The notes below the pieces were generated by a model that searched no databases, had not been told where the DNA came from, and saw only the letters and a program-made list of their open reading frames with translations. DNA of 64,000 bases from assembly GCA_039704465.1 (NCBI GenBank), contig JASFAU010000016.1, positions 558,001 to 622,000 of the forward strand, read 5' to 3'. Positions 53,800 through 63,376 of the stretch are shown piece after piece. The first letter of the stretch is position 1. Every line of letters begins with the position of its first letter. The DNA comes from Plasmodiophora brassicae (lineage: Eukaryota; Endomyxa; Phytomyxea; Plasmodiophorida; Plasmodiophoridae). Made by a program: the position numbers and the translations under genes.

Positions 53800-54232
53800 C
53801 AATAACGACCTCGAGACGGTCGCCTTCAGCACCTGGTCTTCTCGCTCATTGCCCGTCGCCAGGCGTCCACTGATCCTAACCAGGTGGCGATCAGTAGAGT
53901 AAGCGGCTCGATCTTGGCGATCGTTGGATCCAGGGTGTCCCAGGGCGACGCCGAGAAGGCGTGAAGTTGAACGACGCGATCAGCAAGCCGTAGACGTCCA
54001 CGTTGTACCAGGTGCGCGGCAACGAGTCGCATCAGGACCCGCGTGGTCGTGGTTCTTCTCGCCGTGCGCGACTACGTTACCCAGCATGCCGACGTACGTG
54101 GCAATGTAGAAGATGGCGTGCAGGAATGCGATCAGCTAGCAGGGAAACCCATACGATGGCGTACACGATGCACGTGCCATAGTCGTCGAAGAACTGCTGG
54201 GCGGCCTGCACCGCCGTCATCGTCGTGCCTGC
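53800..54232 (-). pseudogene. Degenerate 5' fragment of chitin-synthase-like gene (spacer)
   Basis: Reverse-strand similarity to codons 1 to about 165 of copies A/B with many indels: AAQQFFDDYGTCIVYAIVW near 54150-54225, then the PWDTLDP block near 53935. Clearly non-functional and more diverged than the arms. Confidence 0.75.
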
Positions 54233-54450
54233 TGCTGCTGCTGCTGTCGACAACCAACGCTCGCGTTGACAACCGCTCTGTAATCCCTATGACGCGACGA
54301 CCGAACGTGGCACGCTCACCGTTAGTTCCGAGGCTGAAGTTTCGTGCCGGTTGGGGGTTAGAAGCGCACCCACTAGGCCGTCGCGTCATAGGGATTACAG
54401 AGCGGTTGTCGATGCGAGCGTTGGTTGTCGAGAGCAGCAGCAGCGGCTAA
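54233..54450. repeat. Small inverted repeat at palindrome centre
   Basis: About 75 bases at 54233-54310 (GTCGACAACCAACGCTCGCG, CTGTAATCCCTATGACGCG) recur inverted at 54378-54450 (CGCGTCATAGGGATTACAG, GCGTTGGTTGTCGAGAGCAG). This gives head-to-head leaders for the two spacer fragments. Confidence 0.85.
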
Positions 54451-54456
54451 CTCCAG

Positions 54457-54713
54457 ACATGACGACGACGGTGGTGCAGGCCGCTCAGCAGTCCTTCGAC
54501 GACTATGGCACATGGATCGTGTACGCCATCGTCTGGTGTTCCCTGCTGATTGCGTTCCTGCACGCCATCCGCTACATCGTCACGTACGTCGTCACGCTGG
54601 GCAACGTTGTCGTCCAGAACGCCCAGGTGCCCATGGCAGCTGGACGCGGCGGAACGAATGGCAATGGCCACTCGCGGTCGTGGACGCCGCCACCGGGGAA
54701 GGGTGCCGGCTGA
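54457..54713 (+). pseudogene. 5' fragment joined to a PPR-gene upstream fragment
   Basis: 54457-54620 encodes MTTTVVQAAQQSFDDYGTWI to YVVTLGNVVVQ, the N-terminus of the chitin-synthase-like gene. From about 54622 to 54713 the sequence instead matches, inverted, 60185-60262 at the 5' end of the PPR-DYW gene (GCGGCGGAACGA, TGGCAATGGCCAC). So the junction is a recombination scar between two loci. The hybrid frame is 85 residues and is not expected to be functional. Confidence 0.75.
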
Positions 54714-54754
54714 GTCGCATTGGCGACTCAGCCGTGATCGCGAACGCGCATGTG

Positions 54755-55015
54755 GACCAGGTGCCCTGGCCCTGCAGGAGCGACAGGGCAGAGGAACAGC
54801 AGGCAGTTGCGCAGGCCCGACAGGCCGATAAATGTGTTCAGGTCGAGGAATTAATTGCCGCCAGATCGGAACACATCCGTGCCCCCTGGCGTCCAAGTGA
54901 AGCGCTTTGGAACAGGCCTGGCTGCGTGGCATCGGATAACTCGACGGCCAGAACACGCTGATCGCCCTGTCGGCCCTTCGCAACTGCCCGCTGTTCGCCT
55001 CTGCCTTCCCGCCGT
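54755..55015. pseudogene. Opposed fragments of chitin-synthase-like 3' membrane region
   Basis: 54755-54865 (minus sense; GACCAGGTGCCCTGGCCCTG) and 54930-55015 (plus sense; GAACACGCTGATCGCCCTGTC, CGCAACTGCCCGCTGTTCG) both match the region coding LNTLLALAALRNGPLFVYAL. Another inverted pair of gene shards in the spacer. Confidence 0.65.
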
Positions 55016-55174
55016 AGCGTATGCTGATCACCAGGAACCCGCCTGAACGAGCCGGATACGTCCTGTTGAGAGTCGTTGGAACGGTGTTACTGGTATATAA
55101 CCGATCAGCCGCCCCGCAGCTGCCCCAGAACTGCCCGACTGGCGCAGTCCGTAACTGCCCAACAGACACTGGCG

Positions 55175-55352
55175 CTGTGACAATTAGGGGAACGTGCGCT
55201 GTGACAATTAGGGGAACGTGCGCTGTGACAATTAGGGGAACGTGCGCTGTGACAATTAGGGGAACGTGCGCTGTGACAATTAGGGGAACGTGCGCTGTGA
55301 CAATTAGGGAACGTGCGCTGTGACAATTAGGGAACGTGCGCTGTGACAATTA
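55175..55352. repeat. 24-bp tandem repeat, eight copies, with TTAGGG(G) core
   Basis: The unit starts GTGACAATTAGGGG and ends AACGTGCGCT. The first five copies have four Gs, the last three have three Gs and the eighth is truncated at AGTAA. Both strands are open through it by virtue of unit length; that is not evidence of coding. Confidence 0.95.
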
Positions 55353-56255
55353 GGGAGTAATAGGCATTTTAAGACATCACATCAAATCTATCGTGTATTT
55401 GGACTGCCGAAGCCGTCGGTTGCCGTGGACGTTTATTCAAACTGCGCGGCTGCGCGACCTCCGTCGCGGCCGTGCCATAACATGCGGCGTGGCGAGGGCC
55501 CAAAAGTCGCACATGTCGGGGGCACAGTCGCACTTTTCGATAGTGCGCCCGTCGGGCAGATCACGGTTAGTGGCGCACCCGTCCCGACCGAACCGTCGCT
55601 GAAGTCGGCCCTACTCCTATGGCCTATGGGACATGCAGTTCATCCAATGCGGTGGACATGGCATCCCTACCTATGATTGTTTGCATCCGTACGTTCCCAT
55701 AGCGTTTGCCGGTTACGAGGAAACATCCTGGACGAGCGGGAGGCACCGTGTTGAGCGTCGATGGAACGGTGTCCCTGGGCAGTGTCAATGGCACCGGGTA
55801 GGCCGGTACGGCAGCTGTGATTCCAGGAACGCCCCCCACCCCACCCCAGTGACTGACCGGCCGGCGCCCTCATGGCCACCCGCCGCGTTCTGTGCAGGCA
55901 GACGTCGCTTTGCGTTTGCATGTTATCGCGCGTGAGCGCACCGGGCCTCGACGAAATGCGGAATCGCAGCGGCCGTTGCACGTTGCCCATGATCGGTCGA
56001 CAGCGTGCCTTAACGGTGCGGGCGTGCGCGCGCCGCGTCAGTGCCCGTTCTATTTCTCCGAAGGTTCAGTGCGCGCGCGCGATCCGATTCAGTCCCAGGC
56101 TCCGAACCCGCAACCCGGCGGGAATCTTCAGCCTCCGAAACTAACGGTGAACGTGTCAGGTTCGGTCGTCGCGTCATAGTGATTGCAGAGCGGTTGTCGG
56201 CGCCAGCGTTGGTTGTCGAGAGCTAGCAGCAGCGCAGCGGCAAGCTCCAGGCCGC

Positions 56256-57090
56256 ATGACGATGAGGGCGACGACGGTGGTGCAGGCCGCCCATGAGTGG
56301 TTCTTCGACGACTACGGCACATGCATCGTATACGCCATCGTTCGGTTCTCCCTGCTGATCGCGTTCCCGCACGCCACCTGCTACATCATTACGTACGTCG
56401 TCACGCTAGGCAACGTCTTCCCGCGTCCGCGGCGGAAAGAACCAGGACCATCCGGCCGGTGCTGACGCGCCTCGTTGCCGCCATCTTCCTCGTCCTGTAC
56501 ACGTCGTACAATCTCGGCGGGTACGGCCTGCTGATCGTGTCGGTCAACTTCAGGCACGCGTTCTGGGCGTCGCCCTGGGACACCCTGAACCCAACCTTCG
56601 CAACGCTCGTGATGCTCGGGCCGCTGACGTTGGTGGTTGCCACCTGGTTCCACATGATCAAGTGTGCAACCGATGCCGGGCGAAGACCAGGTGCTGAAGG
56701 CTATCGCCTCCAGGTCGTTGCGGCCGAGGCCTTCGGACCTCGCGCGAGGCGATCGCGATCGCCTTTAGGACCTGGTCGTCGGTTGGTGCCCGTCGCCCGG
56801 CATCGATCGCACACTTGATGCGGAACCAGGTGGCAACCACCAACGTCAGCGGCTCGAGCATCACGGGTGTTGCGAAGGTTGGGTCCAGGGTGTCTCAGGG
56901 CGACGCCCAGCTGCAGAAGGCGTGCCCGAAGTTGAGCGACACGAACAGCAGGCCGTACACGCCGAAGTTGTACGACGTGTACAGGACCAGGAAGATGGCT
57001 GCAACGAGACGCGTCAGGACCGGATGGTCCTGGTTCTCCTCGCCGTGGAAGACGACGTTGCCCAGCAGCGACGTACGTGATGATCGGAGG
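56256..57090. pseudogene. Two opposed fragments of the chitin-synthase-like 5' region (right arm)
   Basis: Mirror of 50529-51364: plus-strand fragment from MTMRATTVVQAAHEWFFDDY (56256) to about 56725, then minus-strand fragment 56740-57090. Same internal palindrome and same stop-containing frames, with small indels relative to the left arm. Confidence 0.85.
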
Positions 57091-58071
57091 AGGTCTGGAC
57101 TAGAGATGCAGACGACCTCGTGGGACCCCCTTCCGAGTTCCGCGACAACCACTCTTTCCCAAGTTGTTGCCGATCAGCGGCTGGCCGATCGTGTTCAAGT
57201 AGAGCCGTGAGCAGTGTGTACTAGCCACGTTTCCAACACTCGCAACCGGAGCCCATGTTGCGGCCCGGACACACATGGACGCTCTTGTCGTACACCCGTT
57301 CGCCACTTACGACGCCTTCGCCATATCCCTGGGAAAACGCTTCTGGACAGGCAGTTCATTCAATGCAGTTGACATGGCATCCCTACCTACGAATGTTTGC
57401 ATGGCCTGTTCCCGTAGTATTTGCTGGTTACCTGGAAACAGTCTGGACGAGCGGGAGGCACCCTGTTGAGCGTCTTTGGAACGGTGTCCCTGGGCAGTAG
57501 GCGAGCTAGTCGCTGTCGGAAGTTCACGGGCAGACCTCGACCAGTACGGCTGACAGTTGATTGTGGTCGGTGCCTGGGCAGGGACACGCTGACCTAGCTT
57601 ACTGATCAACGGCAGCCACAGGTTGGCGTGATGCCAGGAACGTCTCCCTCCCAGTGACTGACCGGCCGGTGGCCGGGTAGAGCGAGCCGGCGCCCCCCAT
57701 GGCACCCGCCGCGTTCTGTGCAGGCAGACGCCGCGTTGCGTTTGCATGCTGTCGCGCCGAGTTCCGACGTCGTAACGCGGAATCGCAGTGGCCGCTGCAC
57801 GTTGCCCATGCTCGGTCGACGGCGTGCCTTAACGGTGCTGGCGTGCGCGCGCCGCGTCACTGTCGCTTCTATTTCTCCGAAGGTTCAGTGCGCGCGCGCG
57901 CCCCGTCAGTGTCGGTTCTATTTCTCCGACGGTTCAGTGCGCGCCCCCGCTACGCTCCGATGCAGTCCCAGACTGTGAACCCCCAAACTGGCGCGAATCT
58001 TCAGCCTCCGAAACGAACGGTGAGCGTGTCACGTTCGGTCGTCGCCTCATTGTGATTGAAGACGGATTGCG

Positions 58072-59869
58072 ATGACGACGACGGCGACCTCGATCGTGCA
58101 GGCCGCCCAGCAGCTCTTGAACGTTTATGGCACGTCTATCGTGTTCGCCCTCGTGTGGGGTTCCCTCCTGATGGCGTTCCTGCACGCCATCGCGTACATT
58201 GTCACCTACATTGTCACCCTGGGCAACGTGGTCGTTTACGGGGAGAAGGACCAGGAGCACCCGGTGCTGACGCGCCTGGTTGCGGCCGCGTTCCTGGTCC
58301 TGTACACGTCGTACAACATCGGCGTGTACGGCCTACTGATCGCGTCGGTCAACTTCCGTCACGCGTTCAGGGCGTCTCCCTGGGACAGGCTGGACGCAAC
58401 CTTCGCCATGCTGGTGATGCTGGAACCGCTGGCGTTGGTTGTGGCCACCTGGTTCCGCGTCAAGTGTGCGATTGACGCCGGGCGACGGGCTCCGACGGAC
58501 GCCCAGGTCCTGAAGGCGATCGCCACGCGGGCGACGAAGAAGCGGGTGCGCAACCAGAACCCGTACGTCACGGTCGTCATGCCGATCTACAACGAGCCGA
58601 TCGAGACGCTCATGACGGCGATCAACTCGGTGGCGCAGGCCGAGTACCCGACGCATCGTCTGCACCTCGTGCTGGCGTTCGACTCGGACGAGGTGTCGAC
58701 GCTGTACCGGACGGTCATCTACTGCCTGGTGGCGGGCAAGACCTGTATCGACAGCAGCATGCTGACGACGGGCAACGTGCTGGACGAGATCGGGGTCAGC
58801 GGCGACGGCCTGCCTGCCGTCGGCGTCGACATCATGTTCCGGGGCCTGAAGGTCACGCCCTGCCGGTTCGTGCATGGCGGCAAGCGGCACGCAGATGTGC
58901 GCCTTCCGCTACCTGTCCGACCTGTACGCCGCCCTGGCGACGAAGCCGCTGCTCCTGTTCATCGATTCCGACATTGAGCTGGACGCGCTGGCCATCGCGC
59001 ACTTCACCTACGAGATGATGGGGCAGACGGGCGTCTACCGCGACGCGCTGACCGGGCTGATCACGTGCAAGACGGCCGGCACGTACAGCTTCCTGAAGGT
59101 GCTGCAGGACGCCGAGTACGTCGAGTCGCAGATGCTCCAGCGCAACGCTGAGGACTACCTCGGGTCGGTGTCCTGCCTGCCCGGCGCCCTCACCATGGTC
59201 CGGTTCGAGTCGCTGGCCAGGGTGGCGCCCACCTACTTCGGCAACATGGACGCCGTCGACAGCTTCGACTTCAACCGGACGCACCTGGGCGAGGACCGCT
59301 ACCTGACGCACCTGCTGATGGAGCGGTGCGCCGACCGGTACCGAATCGGGTTCTGCCCGTCGGCCCGCTGCAAGACGGAGGGATGCGCCACGTTCCGCTC
59401 GCTGATGAAGCAGCGCCGACGCTGGTACCTGGGCACGCTGCTCAACGAGGTCTACCAGCTGACGTCGCCGACGCTCTGGCGGCAATTCCCCGGCCTGAAC
59501 ACGCTCCTGGCCCTGGCCGCCCTGCGCAACGGCCCCCTGTTCGTGTATGCCCTGTGCCTGCAGCTGATGCAGGGCCAGGGCACCTGGTACACGGTCGGGT
59601 ACGCCGTTGCCGTCTTCGGCGTCATCTGGCTGTACCTGATCGTGGTGGCGGTCAGGATCGGGCGGATCAAGATCACCTGGGTCTATCCCGCCGTGGTCTT
59701 GGTCCTCCCGATCCTGGCCGCCGGATTCCAGCTGTATGGAATCCTGACGTTCAGGGTGCGGACCTGGGGCGGCCCCCGCACCGCCGTCGTCGACCTCGAG
59801 GCGCCCCCGGCCGTCGACGCTGCCGGTCACGACCAGGACCTCCTCCAGGAAGTCGTTGTCGTGCCGTAG
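58072..59869 (+). pseudogene. Chitin-synthase-like GT2 gene, copy B (mid-gene frameshift)
   Basis: The N-terminus is intact here (MTTTATSIVQAAQQLLNVYG; VVVYGEKDQEHPVLTR). The frame is open to about 58885, where GGCACGCAGATG replaces copy A's GGCACGCGCAGATG (two bases lost), then open in the other frame to the stop at 59869. The second part holds the IDSDIELD, SVSCLPGALTMVRF, GEDRYLTHLL and QRRRWYLGTL motifs. A 3-base difference (DAVDSFDFN versus DAADDSFDFN) also distinguishes it from copy A. As read, neither genomic copy gives the whole protein. Alternatives are assembly error or decay of one copy. Confidence 0.75.
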
Positions 59870-60239
59870 CTGCCGATATCACCATGATACACATGATCAG
59901 TTTAGCCGCATCTCGAATTGTCACAGACTTATGACTGCCGGGTAGAACCTGCAGGTGATCACGGTCATCAGGCGGCCGATCCCCTGAACCCTCGATGGCG
60001 ATGACGAGTAGCGGGAATGGCCGTGAACATTACGATGGCGTACGTGTACCCAGGTACACTGGCGCCCCTGCAGAAGCGGCCTGTAAGGAGAGGAACGTAG
60101 GCGAAGGGCGGGCCGTGGTGCCGGGCTGATACTCGCCTTCCGTCATGAGTACAGCTGGCGGTGGCATGTCCTCCCGGCCGGTGACTGGGTCCACGACCGC
60201 GGGTGGCCATTGCCAGTCGTTCCGCCGCGTCCTGCTGCC

Positions 60240-63209
60240 ATGGGCACAAGGACGTTCTGGCCGACGACTCGGCAACCGCGATTCATGAGGTCGTGTTTTC
60301 CGGCGATATTGGACACCTCCTTGCCTGCCCCAAGAACGGCTCTCGTGGCCATAGTTGGGCGGTCCGCGATGGGCTGTTGGGCGTGTCGGCCGCCATCGCT
60401 GCGTGGTGGCGTCCAGCGCGCTCGCTGTCGACTGCTCGGTGCTGTGGTGCGATCGTCGACGTCGCCCGACGCCTCCGATGCGGGGTCGGGCACGTCGATG
60501 ATCGACCTGTTCCTGCAGCAGCCGTCGGTCGGCCTGGGGCTGACGGCGGTGCGCCACGAGCCGGATCCGGACCGCGCCTTCACGATGTTTCGCATGATGC
60601 TGATGTCGCGCGACATCGACATGCGCGTGTTCCAGACGATGATGACGTATTGCAAGCAGCGTGCGCCGGCGAAGGCTCCGGCCGTGTTCGATCGCGCCCT
60701 GATGCACGGCGTCAACCTGCCGCTGAGCGACGGGTTCTTCTGCACCTACCTGGGCGCCTGCCAGCGCGCCACGCCGATCCCGCTCGACAACGTCCTGCAG
60801 CGGTACCGCAGGGTGGGCCCTCGCACCCACAACGTCATCTTCGGGATGGCCAACATCTGCAGGGTGGCGAGGAAGCCCGAGGCGGCGCTGTTCCTCGTCT
60901 GGGACGCCGTCAGCAACAAACTCGTCTTCACCGAGAAGCTCCTGTCCCTGTTCGCGGCCTGCTGTGCGGAATCGCGCTCGAAAGACGGCGCCGACACCGC
61001 CAAGTATCTGCTGTCGATGCTCTGCTCGAAGCGCATCGCCACGTTCCCGAACGTGCAGCTGTTCGCCAACCTCGTCAAGGCCGTTCTGGACCAGGCCCGG
61101 ATCGACAGCGCTCTGAAGACGCTGGCGCTGATGGATATCCTGGAGGTGCCTCCGTCCGAGCACATCTTCACCATGGTCCTGTCCTCGCTCGTCAGGACCG
61201 CCCGCCTTCGACAATCCCTCGCCGTCTACCGCACGATGGCGCAGCGCGGCATTCCAGTGTTCCCCGCGCTGCTCCCGTCGCTCATCGCCCTGAGTGGACG
61301 CCACTCCGATCTGGCCGCCGTCCAGGACCTGCATCGGTATGCGGACGCGCGCTCCCTGCTCAGCAACGACTACGTCGCCTGCGCGTTGATTTCCGCATAC
61401 GATAAGTGCCAGCGCCCGGACGCGGCCGAGCAAGTCTTCCTGGCCCGGTTCGCCGTATCGACGCCGGACGAAGCCCTGTTCACGGCCATGGTGTCGTCGT
61501 ACTGCCACCATGGCATGCTGGACAGTGCCGCCGGCATGTTCGCCAAGCTGAAGGCCTCAGGGCAGGTGCCCACGCAGGCGGCCTACACGGTCCTGCTGTG
61601 GGGCCTGTGCCGAGGAAAGTCGAGCGATCAGGCGCTGGCGTTGTTCCGCGACATGCTGGACCAGAAGGTTCCCGTCAGCCCCGCCGTGTTCAGCCTTCTG
61701 GTCGGCGCCTGCGCCAACGCCGCCGACGTCGACAACCTCTATCAGTATGCGCGGGCGACGCCGTTACTCGACAACGACCGTGTGGTCGGTGCGTTCATCG
61801 GCGCCTACGCCCGGCTGCACAAAGCGGACGTCGCCGGCGACGTTTTCCATTCGGTTGCCTCCCCCGGTACAGACGCGTTCAGTGCGATTATCGACGTCTC
61901 TGTCGCCCAGCGCCGGTTGCCGGACGTCTTCGACTTGGTGGGTCAGGCTGCCGAGGCCGGCGTGCCCCTGCAGAAACCGACAATGGTCGCCGTTGTCGAC
62001 CTGCTTGCTGAGCTGCCTCATTGCGACCATCCTGTCAAGGTTGTTACCTCCGTTGCAGGGCACAAGTCTGCCGTCAGGCCCGGCCACCTCGCTCGCCTGT
62101 CGACCGGATGCGGACGTCGCGGGGAGCGCTCGTCCCTGATCGTCCTGCATCAGCTGGCGCGGGACAGGGCGCTTCTCGGCAACGACGACGTGGCCCGTGC
62201 ACTGGTGTCGGCGTTCAACGCGGCCGGTGATCTCGACTCCGCCAAGGCGGTGTTCGGGGAGCGTTCCGCGATCTCGACGCCGGACGTGGCGACGTGCGAC
62301 GCGATGCTGGCCGCGCTCAGCCTCCACGGGACCCTACCGGAAACGGCAACCGCGTTCGACGACATGACGTCGGCCGGCATGCGACCGTCGACCAGGACCC
62401 TGACGTCACTGTTACGCGCCTGCGCCCGGGCCAGGGACCCGGCCCGGGCGGATGCCTTGCTGAGGGAGTTCGCCGACGTCTGGGACGTGCCGTTGTCGGG
62501 CGAACACGTCCGGTGCATCGTCGACCTGCATGGCAGGATCGGCAACGTGGACGACGCCGAGCGCATCGCCTCTGCCCAGCTGCCACGTGATGCCGGCGCC
62601 TGGCTGACCGTCCTGCGGGCCTGCCGTAAGCACAAGGACGTGGCGCGTGCCGAGCGCGCCCTGTCCGCGCTGACCGCGCTACCAGGGGTCACATCCAGGC
62701 AACGGCAGTCCGCTTTCAGCCTCGTGATGGACGTGTACAGGGCAGCCGGCCGGGCCGACGATGCTGAGCGTCTGCGAGGCGAATGCCGTTCCTGTAATTT
62801 GCCACCGGGGGACCATCAGCCGCCGGCGACGTTGCATCTGCAGGATCGGTGCGTCCAGGTCTCCGATGCGTTGTACGAATCCGATCCCGGCCTTCGTGAG
62901 TGCCATCGCGCGATGGTGGCCCGTCTGGTCGAGAACGGGCACACGCCGAACCTGCCCGCTGCGCCAGATCACGACGCGCGTCAGCGCGTACGACCGCACA
63001 GTGCAGAGCTGGCGCTGGCCTGCGGGGTGATGTCGAACGGTGATAACCGCTGCACCATCCGGTTGACCCAGGACGCGATTCTGTGCACCGACTGCCACCA
63101 GGTCGCGAAGACCGTGTCGCAGGTCTACGCGACCGATGCCTACATCAGGGACGACGTCGTCCATCACCATTTCAGCCAAGGGCACTGCTCCTGCGATGAT
63201 TACTGGTAA
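60240..63209 (+). CDS. PPR protein with C-terminal DYW domain
   Basis: Single exon of 989 residues from the first ATG (Met at 60285 is an alternative). The N-terminal 80 residues are rich in R/S/A (RGGVQRARCRLLGAVVRSS), like a mitochondrial presequence. Residues about 120-800 contain many PPR-type helical hairpins (AAYTVLLWGLCRGKSSDQAL, ALFRDMLDQKVPVSPAVFSL, LITSLLRACAR-like). The C-terminus carries an E/DYW region ending in CTDCHQVAKTVSQVY, HHHFSQGHCSCDDYW. In plants DYW domains are the cytidine deaminases of organellar C-to-U editing. The zinc-binding H, CxxC and terminal DYW are present. However, the deaminase HxE motif reads HSAELA (residue about 920) where HSE(K/R)LA is canonical, so the catalytic Glu appears to be Ala. 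The 5' end is next to the palindrome boundary. Confidence 0.93.
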   Translation: MGTRTFWPTTRQPRFMRSCFPAILDTSLPAPRTALVAIVGRSAMGCWACRPPSLRGGVQRARCRLLGAVVRSSTSPDASDAGSGTSMIDLFLQQPSVGLGLTAVRHEPDPDRAFTMFRMMLMSRDIDMRVFQTMMTYCKQRAPAKAPAVFDRALMHGVNLPLSDGFFCTYLGACQRATPIPLDNVLQRYRRVGPRTHNVIFGMANICRVARKPEAALFLVWDAVSNKLVFTEKLLSLFAACCAESRSKDGADTAKYLLSMLCSKRIATFPNVQLFANLVKAVLDQARIDSALKTLALMDILEVPPSEHIFTMVLSSLVRTARLRQSLAVYRTMAQRGIPVFPALLPSLIALSGRHSDLAAVQDLHRYADARSLLSNDYVACALISAYDKCQRPDAAEQVFLARFAVSTPDEALFTAMVSSYCHHGMLDSAAGMFAKLKASGQVPTQAAYTVLLWGLCRGKSSDQALALFRDMLDQKVPVSPAVFSLLVGACANAADVDNLYQYARATPLLDNDRVVGAFIGAYARLHKADVAGDVFHSVASPGTDAFSAIIDVSVAQRRLPDVFDLVGQAAEAGVPLQKPTMVAVVDLLAELPHCDHPVKVVTSVAGHKSAVRPGHLARLSTGCGRRGERSSLIVLHQLARDRALLGNDDVARALVSAFNAAGDLDSAKAVFGERSAISTPDVATCDAMLAALSLHGTLPETATAFDDMTSAGMRPSTRTLTSLLRACARARDPARADALLREFADVWDVPLSGEHVRCIVDLHGRIGNVDDAERIASAQLPRDAGAWLTVLRACRKHKDVARAERALSALTALPGVTSRQRQSAFSLVMDVYRAAGRADDAERLRGECRSCNLPPGDHQPPATLHLQDRCVQVSDALYESDPGLRECHRAMVARLVENGHTPNLPAAPDHDARQRVRPHSAELALACGVMSNGDNRCTIRLTQDAILCTDCHQVAKTVSQVYATDAYIRDDVVHHHFSQGHCSCDDYW

Positions 63210-63376
63210 TACTGGGTGGGGGCGCGGTTGCCCCCCTGTCATGCACGATCTGGATCCATGGCGTCGGCCCAATGTCGACGCCAGGTAGCGGGTCGCGTGT
63301 CACGAAACAATCGACGTGCACACATCTAACAGCCAATAAATAGTATACATGTATATACAATCTACAGGGGCGAGCG

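Larger units (their letters stand above)
55560..60120. repeat. Large inverted repeat, right arm
   Basis: Mirror of 47490-52185. Its inner end carries about 80 bases of the 3' end of the HEAT-protein gene without the rest of that gene, while the left arm runs into the complete gene. That makes the left arm the probable source and the right arm the copy. The outer end lies about 100 bases before the PPR-DYW frame. Confidence 0.93.

Noticed and set aside
54447..55349. 300-codon minus-strand frame through the 24-bp repeat
   Set aside because: The frame is open because the unit is a multiple of three. The rest is rearranged gene debris.
55175..55352. CRISPR array
   Set aside because: Units are directly adjacent with no unique spacers, and the genome is eukaryotic.
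49000..60200. Palindrome as a DNA transposon with terminal inverted repeats
   Set aside because: No transposase, no short target-site duplication and no clean termini were found. The arms contain a host-type gene and part of a neighbouring gene's tail.
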